Origin: Parageobacillus caldoxylosilyticus NBRC 107762
GTDB taxonomy: Bacteria > Bacillota > Bacilli > Bacillales > Anoxybacillaceae
Assembly (NCBI RefSeq): GCF_000632715.1
Contig: NZ_BAWO01000056.1
Span: 1-42,113 of the forward strand
Length of the DNA: 42,113 bases
Direction: 5' to 3'
Shown here in pieces: positions 17,456 through 25,232 of the stretch (positions are counted from its first letter, which is position 1; every line of letters starts with the position of its first letter). The translations under genes were made by a program, and so were the position numbers. A model generated the notes under the pieces. It did no database searches and was not told where the DNA came from. It saw only the letters and a program-made list of their open reading frames with translations.

Positions 17456-18631
17456 TTAGACGGCTTTCGATGCCCGATTTTCTCGTTCTTTCACAAACAG
17501 CAAGCCAAGTTCATGATGTTCATCCTCATAGAGCGCTCCTTGGACGAAGCGGACTTCTCCCTCTTCATCGGCTACTTCTAATTTACAAAACGCGCGGTTT
17601 CGTTGCACCGCTTCGTAAAACTCGTTTTCTGTTTTTACCGGTATTCCATTTACTTTCACAATCACTTCACCGATTTGCAGCCCCATTTTTTCGGCCTTCG
17701 ATTGCGGAAGAATGCCTAAAATGACAAGCCCTTGTTCCCGTTTCGCAAAATATGGAGGCTGCGAACGGTCTTGGCGGTGCTGGAGAAACGCCAGCCATTC
17801 CCTTCCCAGCAACGCAAGCGCAGCCGCTATCCAAGAAAACGGTGCATACCAGCAGCTAATGATGGCCAATACACCAACCACAGCAGCCAAAAGCAGCACC
17901 CTCTGCCCAGCCAGGCGCACCGACGCATGCGGCAGCATCCCTTGCATGCGCTGGGAAAATCCGAGCAAAAACGGAACAAGCATGAACGAATAAGCATCAT
18001 CTCCTGCTGGAAACAACGGCCACCAGGAAAGCGGAGACGGAAGCTCCCCCGTCACCGGTAGCAGCACCGGAACAAACCAAAGCCGCTGAGCCCAATGTTC
18101 TCCAACCACTAACCCGCGTTTGCTTGTTGCCAGCTGCGGCGACGTTTTCGTCGCACCGTTGCGTAAAATAAGCCATCCCTCTACCAACAGCAATAACGCA
18201 AGCAAAATCACAAGCGCCGCCATATTTGTCCGGCCTAGCTCCGGAAAAAACCGCTGTAAAGTGGAATGATGGCCAAACAGGCTGATGATGAAAAAGGAAA
18301 TCCCGATCGTATACGCCGGGGAAAGCAGCCGCATTTGCATCGTCAAGCCAATGACGATCGTCACAAGCGCAACGAGCAAAATCGTGTCGCGCGGAACCGC
18401 CATGCCGGCTATCACTGCTGCCAGCGACAACACCGCTCCGGCGGCGGGGCCGTTTCGCCAAAAAAATTTGCTTTCCTGAAACATGTCATAGACGCGAATA
18501 TAAAAATGGCTTCTTTCCCGTTTTACTCGACGCCATCCGACAACAAGCGCCAGCGCGACCCCGTAGTAAAACAACGGCTGCATCAATAGACTCCCAATGC
18601 CGCGGAGCGCCTCCCATGCCCATACTGACAT
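17456..18631 (-). CDS. minJ: Cell-division topological determinant MinJ
   Basis: A 391-residue membrane protein with about seven or eight hydrophobic segments between residues 10 and 270. A C-terminal cytosolic PDZ domain follows (about 285-375; GLVILGILPQSKAEKMGLQIG then VKVNGIPVKTENEFYEAV). In B. subtilis MinJ bridges DivIVA at the poles and septum to MinD, restricting division to midcell. Neighbouring csbA-uvrBA supports orthology. RBS GAGGTGATGGCGGC precedes the ATG. Confidence 0.87.
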   Translation of the reverse strand: MSVWAWEALRGIGSLLMQPLFYYGVALALVVGWRRVKRERSHFYIRVYDMFQESKFFWRNGPAAGAVLSLAAVIAGMAVPRDTILLVALVTIVIGLTMQMRLLSPAYTIGISFFIISLFGHHSTLQRFFPELGRTNMAALVILLALLLLVEGWLILRNGATKTSPQLATSKRGLVVGEHWAQRLWFVPVLLPVTGELPSPLSWWPLFPAGDDAYSFMLVPFLLGFSQRMQGMLPHASVRLAGQRVLLLAAVVGVLAIISCWYAPFSWIAAALALLGREWLAFLQHRQDRSQPPYFAKREQGLVILGILPQSKAEKMGLQIGEVIVKVNGIPVKTENEFYEAVQRNRAFCKLEVADEEGEVRFVQGALYEDEHHELGLLFVKERENRASKAV

Positions 18632-18864
18632 GCCGCCATCACCTCGCTATGCTCGCAATTCTTTTATCTACTATTCTACCAAATCGCCTGGATAAATCCT
18701 ATGCTGGCATGCATATTTTTTTCAATATCTTTTGCCGACCACTGGCGGATTCTTCCGTATAACCACTTTCTTTGCCGAATCGACACTAGTTTTGTCAAGG
18801 AGAAAGGAATTTGTTTTGCAATGGAAAAAATATATAACAAGACGAAAAAGGAGGAATCGTGAAA

Positions 18865-19383
18865 ATGGAATTAAAAACAAGTAGCGTCGCCGCACGTCTT
18901 GGCGTATCGCCAAAAACGATTCAGCGCTGGGTCCGTAAATATAATGTTCCATACCGCAAAAATGAATCAGGCCATTACGTCTTCGATGCTGAAGCCATCG
19001 CCTTGCTCGAACGGATTAAATTTGAACAAAGTGCCACATTAGAAGCGGATGCTCGACGTGAACAAAACGAAAAGCCGCAAAATAATGAGTTCTCCGCCGA
19101 CGCGTTGTTTCAAGCATATGTCGAACCGCATCTTGACCAGTTCGCCTCCCGCCTCCAAAAAATCGAGAACAAACTCGACCAAAAAGCCGACGATATCGTT
19201 TCCGTGCAGCTTTTGCATCATCGCCGGGAAATTGAAGAACTAGTCACCCATCTTCGCTCACTCGAACAACGCATTGCCCGCTTAGAGGAAAGAACGAATA
19301 AGGAACAAGCGAGTAAAACGGAAAATGCAGCGCAAAAAAAGAAACGCCGTGGTCTCAGCCGCATTATGAGTCTATTTGCATGA
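18865..19383 (+). CDS. racA: MerR-type HTH protein, RacA-like chromosome-anchoring protein
   Basis: A 172-residue protein. A MerR-like helix-turn-helix is N-terminal (VAARLGVSPKTIQRWVRKYNVPY, about 7-30). A long coiled coil follows (about 85-150; RLQKIENKLDQKADD, REIEELVTHLRSLEQRIARLEE), then a Lys/Arg-rich tail. This layout fits RacA, which in B. subtilis sporulation tethers origin-proximal DNA to the pole through DivIVA. Proximity to minJ, another DivIVA partner, is notable. The ATG at 18865 (10 nt after GGAGG) and a GTG at 18859 (4 nt after it) are both possible starts. A generic MerR-like regulator is the alternative. Confidence 0.65.
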   Translation: MELKTSSVAARLGVSPKTIQRWVRKYNVPYRKNESGHYVFDAEAIALLERIKFEQSATLEADARREQNEKPQNNEFSADALFQAYVEPHLDQFASRLQKIENKLDQKADDIVSVQLLHHRREIEELVTHLRSLEQRIARLEERTNKEQASKTENAAQKKKRRGLSRIMSLFA

Positions 19384-19388
19384 TCCCC

Positions 19389-19441
19389 CTCCTTCTCTCT
19401 TTTCCCTTTTCCAAGTAAAAAGAGAGAAGGAGCTTTTTTTT
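19389..19441 (+). terminator. Strong terminator after racA
   Basis: CTCCTTCTCTCTTTT and its perfect complement AAAAGAGAGAAGGAG form a 15-bp stem, followed by CTTTTTTTT, starting 6 bp after the racA stop. Confidence 0.92.
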
Positions 19442-19542
19442 GAAAAAACTTCCTTAACATCTTCTTCACTTGTTTTTTATTATTTTTTAATGATAGTGAT
19501 TTATAATGAACGATGCTTTACATCAAAAAGGAGCGGAAGAAC

Positions 19543-21213
19543 ATGGAGAGGAACGAGCGAGTTGCTATAGGAATTGCTATGCTTCTTTTAGCTATTTACC
19601 TTTCCCCGCTTTATGTGCTAGGAGAAAATGCGCATATCCGAGTTCATGACAACATGGATTCGAACATCGCCTGGTATAAAGTGCTGACGCGAAGCGGAGA
19701 GCTGTTCGGCCCGATTAACGCAACCATTCCTCAAGTGATTAACGGCCTTCCGCGCAACGCGTTTGGCACCGAATTCAGCGGCATCGTTTGGCTTCATGCG
19801 CTGTTTCCTTCGATGGTAGCGTATGCGCTTAGCCAGACGATTACCCGCGTTTTTGCTTTCATTGGCATGTATTTATTGTTAAAGAGGCATTTCCTGCCTG
19901 CGAAAGAGTCCTATCTCATTCGCGTCGGTGCATCATTGACATTCGCGCTCACTCCGTTTTGGCCGTCCGGAATGTTAAGCACTCTTGGCATGCCGCTGGC
20001 GCTATGGGCATTTTTAACGATCCGCAAAGGCGAAGCGACATGGAAAGAATGGCTTGTCCTTGTGCTCTTGCCGTTTTACGCGAGTTTCGTGCTTGGCTTT
20101 TTCTTTTTCCTTACCGCCATGGCGCTGCTGTGGTTGCGTGACGTTCTCGTCCGCAAACAATGGAACTGGCCGTTTTTTGGCGCGATCGCATTGATGACAA
20201 GCATCTTCTTGGCGATTGAATACCGGCTCGTTTACTCGCTTGTATTTGGCGAAGAACCAACGAGCCGAAACGAATTTCTTTCTTCGAGGCTGAGTTTCTT
20301 CCATTGCGTGCGGCTGACGTTCAAAAACTACTTGCTTGGCCATACGCATGTGATGACCGTTCATACCTTTGTCATTCTGCCTATCTTATGGATCGCTTTC
20401 TTTTTTGCTTTGGCTAAACGAAACGAAACGCTGGAAAAACAATTTCTTTTCCTATTCGTGCTCAATTTTGTCTTGTCGACATGGTATGCGTTTTGGTTTT
20501 ACAAAGGATGGCAGCCGCTAAAAGAGCGCTTTTCTCTATTAAATACGTTTAATTTCGCCCGGTTTCACTTTTTGCGGCCAATGGTGATCTATTTAGATTT
20601 TGCGTTAGCGCTGCAAATTCTTTGGCAGCGGGGAATAAAGTGGCGGCGCGTTGTCCCTGTCGCCCTGGCGCTGCAGCTATTGATTCTTGGCGGTTTTAAC
20701 GAAGAGATTCGCTACCGCCTCATTGGGACACCGTCGTTTAAAGAATTTTACGCGGAACATTTGTTTCAACAAATCAAAGACTATATCGGAAAACCGCCGT
20801 CGTCCTACCGTGTCGCCAGTGTCGGACTTCATCCGGCGATCGCGCAATATAACGGGTTTTACACGCTCGATACGTATAACAATTTTTATCCGTTATCTTA
20901 CAAATATCAATTTCGTAAAATCATCGCCAAAGAGCTCGATAAAAGTCCTGTCCTAAAAGATTACTTTGACCATTGGGGCAACCGCGTCTATCTGTTTTCT
21001 GCGGAACTTGGGAAACATTATATGTTCCGCAAAACGTCTCATAAAAAAATTCATCATTTCGATATCAATACGAAAGTGTTTAAGCAGATGGGAGGACGCT
21101 ATATTTTCTCTTCCGTCCCGATCATGAACGCGAAACAAATTCATCTTCGTTTATTAAAAACGTTTAGCGACAAACAATCCGCCTGGAAAATTTATTTATA
21201 CGAAGTGGAATGA
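19543..21213 (+). CDS. Polytopic membrane protein, YkoS-like (DUF6044)
   Basis: A 556-residue protein with about ten membrane helices in its first 370 residues and a soluble C-terminal part. The N-terminal extracytoplasmic loop after the first helix (DNMDSNIAWYK) resembles GT-C glycosyltransferase-fold membrane proteins. It corresponds to B. subtilis YkoS, of unknown function, which is likewise followed by the glycosyltransferase YkoT. The pair probably modifies a cell-surface polymer using a lipid-linked sugar (inference). The ATG at 19543 has AAAAAGGAG nine bases upstream, so the earlier ATG at 19513 was rejected. It precedes the glycosyltransferase by 15 bp. Confidence 0.75.
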   Translation: MERNERVAIGIAMLLLAIYLSPLYVLGENAHIRVHDNMDSNIAWYKVLTRSGELFGPINATIPQVINGLPRNAFGTEFSGIVWLHALFPSMVAYALSQTITRVFAFIGMYLLLKRHFLPAKESYLIRVGASLTFALTPFWPSGMLSTLGMPLALWAFLTIRKGEATWKEWLVLVLLPFYASFVLGFFFFLTAMALLWLRDVLVRKQWNWPFFGAIALMTSIFLAIEYRLVYSLVFGEEPTSRNEFLSSRLSFFHCVRLTFKNYLLGHTHVMTVHTFVILPILWIAFFFALAKRNETLEKQFLFLFVLNFVLSTWYAFWFYKGWQPLKERFSLLNTFNFARFHFLRPMVIYLDFALALQILWQRGIKWRRVVPVALALQLLILGGFNEEIRYRLIGTPSFKEFYAEHLFQQIKDYIGKPPSSYRVASVGLHPAIAQYNGFYTLDTYNNFYPLSYKYQFRKIIAKELDKSPVLKDYFDHWGNRVYLFSAELGKHYMFRKTSHKKIHHFDINTKVFKQMGGRYIFSSVPIMNAKQIHLRLLKTFSDKQSAWKIYLYEVE

Positions 21214-21228
21214 AAGGAGGAAGAGACG

Positions 21229-22221
21229 ATGAACAAGCCGATTTTGACGATTGTCGTTCCTTGTTATAACGAAGAAGAGGTCTTGCCGGAAACGGCAAAA
21301 GAGTTGACAAACGTGCTGGAAAATTTATTGGAAGACGAGTTAATCGCACTCGGAAGCAAAATCATGTTTGTCGATGATGGCAGCAGTGACCGTACGTGGG
21401 AGTTGATTGAACAAGAAAGCAAACGGAACCCGTTTGTCACCGGCATTAAGCTGTCGCGCAACTTTGGCCATCAAAAAGCGCTGCTCGCCGGACTGGAAAC
21501 AGCAAAACAAGACTCCGACTGCGTCATTTCCATCGACGCCGATCTGCAAGATGATATTTCCGTCATTCGTGAATTTGTAATAAAATACCAAGAAGGATAT
21601 GACATCGTTTACGGTGTGCGGCGCAGCCGGGATACCGATACATGGTTTAAACGGGCAACCGCACAATGGTTTTATCGTTTCATGCAAAAGTTAGGCGTCC
21701 AGCTAGTATACAACCATGCGGATTTCCGCTTAATGAGCAAGCGGGCGCTCGAAGAATTAAGCCGCTATACGGAAGTCAATATTTTCTTGCGCGGAATGGT
21801 GCCGATGCTTGGTTTTCGGTCGACGCAAGTATTTTATGACCGTAAAAAACGTTTTGCGGGAGAATCGAAATATCCATTAAAGAAAATGCTGGCGTTTGCT
21901 TTTGATGGCATTACGTCATTTAGCATCGCGCCGATTCGCTGGATCACGTTCATCGGTTTTCTCTCCTTCCTTCTCAGCAGCGCCGCCGGCATATACGCGC
22001 TCATCGTGAAGTTGCTCGGCCATGCTGAATTGGGCTGGACGTCGCTGATGATTTCCGTTTGGTTTATCGGGGGCTTGCTGCTGATCGGAATCGGCCTCAT
22101 CGGGGAGTATATCGGCAAAATTTATCAAGAAGTAAAGCGGCGGCCGCGGTTTACGATTGAAAAAGTGTTGCGCTCCCCGTCAGTTTCGACGCTACCGAAA
22201 AAAGAAAAGGTGCAGTTATAA
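21229..22221 (+). CDS. Family 2 glycosyltransferase, polyprenyl-phosphate type (YkoT-like)
   Basis: A 330-residue membrane-anchored GT2. The GT-A domain shows VVPCYNEEEVLP, the nucleotide-binding DDGSSD, KLSRNFGHQKALLAGL and the metal-binding DADLQDD. Two C-terminal membrane helices follow (ITFIGFLSFLLSSAAGIYAL; SVWFIGGLLLIGIGLIGEYI). This is the DPM1/GtrB/YkoT class, which transfers a sugar from UDP or GDP to undecaprenyl phosphate on the cytosolic face. The upstream YkoS-like protein is a plausible acceptor-side partner. RBS AAAGGAGG is strong. Confidence 0.87.
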   Translation: MNKPILTIVVPCYNEEEVLPETAKELTNVLENLLEDELIALGSKIMFVDDGSSDRTWELIEQESKRNPFVTGIKLSRNFGHQKALLAGLETAKQDSDCVISIDADLQDDISVIREFVIKYQEGYDIVYGVRRSRDTDTWFKRATAQWFYRFMQKLGVQLVYNHADFRLMSKRALEELSRYTEVNIFLRGMVPMLGFRSTQVFYDRKKRFAGESKYPLKKMLAFAFDGITSFSIAPIRWITFIGFLSFLLSSAAGIYALIVKLLGHAELGWTSLMISVWFIGGLLLIGIGLIGEYIGKIYQEVKRRPRFTIEKVLRSPSVSTLPKKEKVQL

Positions 22222-22275
22222 ACCGATTTTTCCTTATCGGTTGCCTGGTACGGGATTTTATATGATGTTTCATGC

Positions 22276-22320
22276 AAAACAAAGCGGGCAGCGCCCTTGG
22301 CGTTGCCCGCTTTGTTTTAT
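22276..22320. terminator. Bidirectional terminator between ykoT-like gene and ctpB
   Basis: AAAACAAAGCGGGCA and TGCCCGCTTTGTTTT form a perfect 15-bp stem with a short inner extension. A- and T-rich flanks on both sides let it end both converging transcripts. The ctpB stop codon overlaps its edge. Confidence 0.9.
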
Positions 22321-23759
22321 TGAAATAACACTTTCATCGCCGTTTTTAATTGTACATCATGATCTTTGTTGCGGATGGCATCCATTACTTTGGCTTGCAG
22401 CACTTCGGCGGTGTTTTTATCGATTTTTCCGGTTTGTGGAAGTTTATTCGCTTTTTGGAACGCTTTGACTGCTGCCTCTGTTTTTTTGCTGAAATAGCCG
22501 TCCGTGCGGCCTGGATCAAAGCCAAGCCCTTTTAACATTTGCTGGGCATTTTTGATTTGTTCATTGTTCATATCAAACGCCAGCGTTTTTTCAATATGAA
22601 GCGGACTGACATGGAAATAATCTGGCTGCTTGACTTCAACATCCGGCTTAATTCCTTTTTTATGAATCCAGTGGCCATCTGGCGTCAGCCATTTATACAG
22701 CGTTAATTTAATGTTGCTGCCATCGCCCATTGGAATCGCCTGCTGCACCGTTCCTTTCCCGAACGATGTTTCGCCGACGAGCTTATATCCTCCCGCTTCT
22801 TTCATGGCGCCGGCTAAAATTTCCGAGGCGGAGGCGCTGCCTTTATCAATTAACACAGCGATAGGATACGGTTTTTTCTTGGTTAAATCGGAATAAAAAC
22901 GCTGCTTATCGCCGTCGCGTTCTTCAATTTGCACATATGGTTTATCTTTCGGGATGAATTGTTTTAAAATTTCCTCCACGCTTTGCAAGTAGCCGCCCGG
23001 ATTGCCGCGCACATCAATAATTAATCCATCAATATGCTCCGCTTCCAATTTCGACAATTTCTTTTTAAAATCTTGCGCCGTATTTTCGGAGAACGACGTT
23101 ACTTCCAAATAGCCGACTTTTTTGCCGTTATACGTTTCGACAGAATCATACACCGTTTCAATCGGAATTTCGTCGCGGACCACTTTCACTTTAATCACTT
23201 CTTTTACGCCGGGACGAAGAATATCCAATTGTACGGCCGTTCCTTTTTTGCCGCGGATTTTCAGCACGGCTTCATATAAATCAAGCCCCTCTAAACTTTC
23301 TCCATTTACTTTTAAAATTTGATCATTTGGCTTTAATCCTGCCTTTTCCGCTGGCGAGTTTTTAATCGGTGCGACAATCGTCACTTTTCCATCAATCATG
23401 CTGACTTCGGCGCCGATTCCTTCAAACGAAGAGTCAAGCGACTGCGTAAATTGCTGGCTTGTTTCTTCATCCATATAGACGGAATACGGGTCGTTTAGGG
23501 TGCTAATCATTCCTTGAATCGCGCCTTCAATTAATTTATCGTCATCGACTTTTTCAACGTAGCGGCTTTTAATGAGCTCATACGCTTGCTGCACTTTTTT
23601 CATCTCTTCGTCGCTTGCAGACGCTGTGTCTTTATTAGGAATCACGAGAGAAACATCGCTTTTCGCATCCGGCTGGGCAAGCTGCATCCCCGCGTATGTT
23701 CCGCCAGCACCAACCAGCATTGATAAAACCATTAATATTGCCGTTGTTTGTTTCTTCAC
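22317..23759 (-). CDS. ctpB: S41-family carboxy-terminal processing protease CtpB
   Basis: A 480-residue secreted or membrane-anchored serine protease. It has a signal-anchor (residues 6-27) and a PDZ domain (about 95-180, FEGIGAEVSMIDGK...NDQILKVNG). The S41 catalytic Ser310-Lys335-Gln339 set is in GSASASE and TSFGKGTVQ. A C-terminal peptidoglycan-binding domain follows (about 400-465, QQMLKGLGFDPGRTDG). In B. subtilis CtpB cleaves SpoIVFA to time pro-sigma-K processing in sporulation. The start is GTG with GGAGGAG upstream; the overlapping ATG is out of frame. Confidence 0.93.
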   Translation of the reverse strand: MKKQTTAILMVLSMLVGAGGTYAGMQLAQPDAKSDVSLVIPNKDTASASDEEMKKVQQAYELIKSRYVEKVDDDKLIEGAIQGMISTLNDPYSVYMDEETSQQFTQSLDSSFEGIGAEVSMIDGKVTIVAPIKNSPAEKAGLKPNDQILKVNGESLEGLDLYEAVLKIRGKKGTAVQLDILRPGVKEVIKVKVVRDEIPIETVYDSVETYNGKKVGYLEVTSFSENTAQDFKKKLSKLEAEHIDGLIIDVRGNPGGYLQSVEEILKQFIPKDKPYVQIEERDGDKQRFYSDLTKKKPYPIAVLIDKGSASASEILAGAMKEAGGYKLVGETSFGKGTVQQAIPMGDGSNIKLTLYKWLTPDGHWIHKKGIKPDVEVKQPDYFHVSPLHIEKTLAFDMNNEQIKNAQQMLKGLGFDPGRTDGYFSKKTEAAVKAFQKANKLPQTGKIDKNTAEVLQAKVMDAIRNKDHDVQLKTAMKVLFQ

Positions 23760-23927
23760 ATTGTCTCCTCCTCACCCTATGCCATACAGGAAAGGCACCA
23801 CACAGTAGGCCGTGCGATGCCTTTTATTTTCATCATATGACAGGCTTGTACCTAGTATGATTATATTTGCGTTCTCTGCTACTAGTTTACACGCTCACCG
23901 TCATTTTCTCAACTCATATGGGTGCAG

Positions 23928-23966
23928 AAAAACAGGCACCACCCGCCAAATGGCAGGTGATGCCTG
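23928..23966 (-). terminator. Terminator of the DoxX-pirin operon
   Basis: Arms of 15 bp (CAGGCATCACCTGCC and GGCGGGTGGTGCCTG, with G-U pairs) surround a 4-nt loop. TTTTT follows on the minus strand, 6 bp after the pirin stop. Confidence 0.85.
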
Positions 23967-23971
23967 TTGAA

Positions 23972-24676
23972 TCACGGCAAATCAATCAGCATAAAACGCG
24001 TTCCTTGCTTGGACGCGATGCCAAGGGTAGGAATTTCGGTAATGCGCGCGGAATCGCGCCGATGCAATGTTGTTTTCCCGTTCAATGTCAGCTCTCCTTC
24101 AATGACAAATAAAAAAATTCTTCTCCCTTCCGGCTGTGTAAATGTAATCTCTTTTCCTGCTTCCAAGTCAGAAAGGTAAATCGTTAAATCTTGATGGATA
24201 TGGGCAATTTCCCGTGAAGAAGGGCGGTTTGCCACAATCGGAAGCAGCGCGTTTTTCATTTTCGCCACATCAAATGTCGTCCGCTCATAAGAAGGGGTTA
24301 ACCCGTTTACCTCCGGCAAAAACCAAAGCTGCAAAAAGTTCACCTCTTCTGTTGCCGACGGATTCACTTCCGAATGAATAATGCCCGTGCCCGCCGACAT
24401 CCGCTGCACGCCGCCAAACGTTGTCGTCGCAGTATGTCCTGCGCTGTCTTCATGTTTCAAATGTCCTTTCAGTACAATCGAAACAATTTCCATTTCCTGA
24501 TGAGGGTGCGCACCAAATCCGCGCAACGGCGCTACAAAATCGTCATTTAAGACACGCAATGGCCCAAACTGAATATTGTTTGGATCGTAATATTCACCAA
24601 AAGAAAAGCTATGATACGTTTTTAGCCACCCGTAATCGGCATGATAACGGGATTCGGCGGGATAAACCTTGATCAT
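23972..24676 (-). CDS. Pirin-family protein (YhhW-like)
   Basis: A 234-residue bicupin. The N-terminal cupin carries the iron-binding His cluster (GFGAHPHQEMEI, about 55-66) and the later His and Glu residues (GIIHSEVNP). Relatives such as E. coli YhhW show quercetin 2,3-dioxygenase activity in vitro. It lies 23 bp after the DoxX gene under an MhqR-type operator, suggesting a role in quinone or aromatic electrophile stress (inference). RBS AAAGGAGAGATGG precedes the ATG. Confidence 0.88.
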   Translation of the reverse strand: MIKVYPAESRYHADYGWLKTYHSFSFGEYYDPNNIQFGPLRVLNDDFVAPLRGFGAHPHQEMEIVSIVLKGHLKHEDSAGHTATTTFGGVQRMSAGTGIIHSEVNPSATEEVNFLQLWFLPEVNGLTPSYERTTFDVAKMKNALLPIVANRPSSREIAHIHQDLTIYLSDLEAGKEITFTQPEGRRIFLFVIEGELTLNGKTTLHRRDSARITEIPTLGIASKQGTRFMLIDLP

Positions 24677-24699
24677 TCAGCCATCTCTCCTTTCATGGA

Positions 24700-25107
24700 T
24701 CATTTACCGAAAAGGATGGCATCTAGCGCATATTGTCCTGGACCGATCAGCGCAACGCCAATAGCCACCGCAATAATGGCAAGATTATACTCATAGCCAT
24801 TTTGGGTCATCCAATATCCGTTTGGACCATGCACTTTGACAATAGCCACCATCATCGGCACAACCATGAATAAAGCAGCAAGCGGAGTCCATAAACCAAG
24901 GGCAAATAAAATACCGCCGACTAATTCGCTTGCCCCTGCCGCAAATGCCATTGCCTTTCCTGGTTTTAATCCGATGGATTCCATCCATCCTGCCGTTCCT
25001 TGCAGCCCATGTCCGCCAAACCAGCCAAACAGCTTCTGTGCTCCGTGTCCGGCAAACGTCAAGCCAAATACTAAACGGATTAATAATAATCCGATACTTG
25101 CCATCAT
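24700..25107 (-). CDS. DoxX-family membrane protein
   Basis: A 135-residue protein with four hydrophobic helices. The family pattern includes LLLIRLVFGLTFAGHGAQKLFGWFGG near the start (read in two parts) and GASELVGGILFALGL in the middle. DoxX-type proteins MhqP and CatD in B. subtilis belong to quinone-stress operons controlled by MhqR and by CatR/YodB. The operator just upstream argues for the same kind of control here. The first of two tandem ATGs is 8 nt after GGAG. Operon partner of the pirin. Confidence 0.87.
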   Translation of the reverse strand: MMASIGLLLIRLVFGLTFAGHGAQKLFGWFGGHGLQGTAGWMESIGLKPGKAMAFAAGASELVGGILFALGLWTPLAALFMVVPMMVAIVKVHGPNGYWMTQNGYEYNLAIIAVAIGVALIGPGQYALDAILFGK

Positions 25108-25143
25108 AACAAATACTCCTTTCCTATTTATCCTTATTTAATA

Positions 25144-25161
25144 ATTCTTGAATTCGAGATA
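25144..25161 (-). promoter_or_regulatory. MhqR-type operator at the DoxX-pirin transcription start
   Basis: The minus strand reads TTATCTCGAATTCAAGAAT around a GAATTC core. The B. subtilis MhqR box is, as I recall it, tATCTcgaAtTCgAGATa, so ATCTCGAATTC-AGA matches closely. It abuts the downstream edge of the -10 hexamer, a position suited to repression. Which MarR-type protein binds it in this organism is not in view. Confidence 0.6.
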
Positions 25162-25191
25162 ATTATAAAATAGAGTTGTGTATATTGTCAA
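25162..25191 (-). promoter_or_regulatory. Consensus sigma-A promoter of the DoxX-pirin operon
   Basis: TTGACA (25191-25186) and TATAAT (25167-25162) are both perfect hexamers with an 18-bp spacer, immediately upstream of the MhqR-like operator. A strong promoter that needs a repressor fits stress-inducible control. Confidence 0.8.
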
Positions 25192-25192
25192 C

Positions 25193-25222
25193 AAAAAAAC
25201 CGAGCAGTGTTTCACTGCTCGG
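25193..25222 (-). terminator. Terminator after the M23 peptidase gene
   Basis: CCGAGCAGTG and CACTGCTCGG form a perfect 10-bp stem with a 3-nt loop and a TTTTTTT tail on the minus strand, about 10 bp after the stop. The next promoter starts directly behind it. Confidence 0.93.
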
Positions 25223-25232
25223 CGTATAACCA

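Noticed and set aside
18722-18952. 76-codon minus-strand frame upstream of racA
   Set aside because: It overlaps the strongly supported racA start and RBS on the other strand and has no recognisable features.
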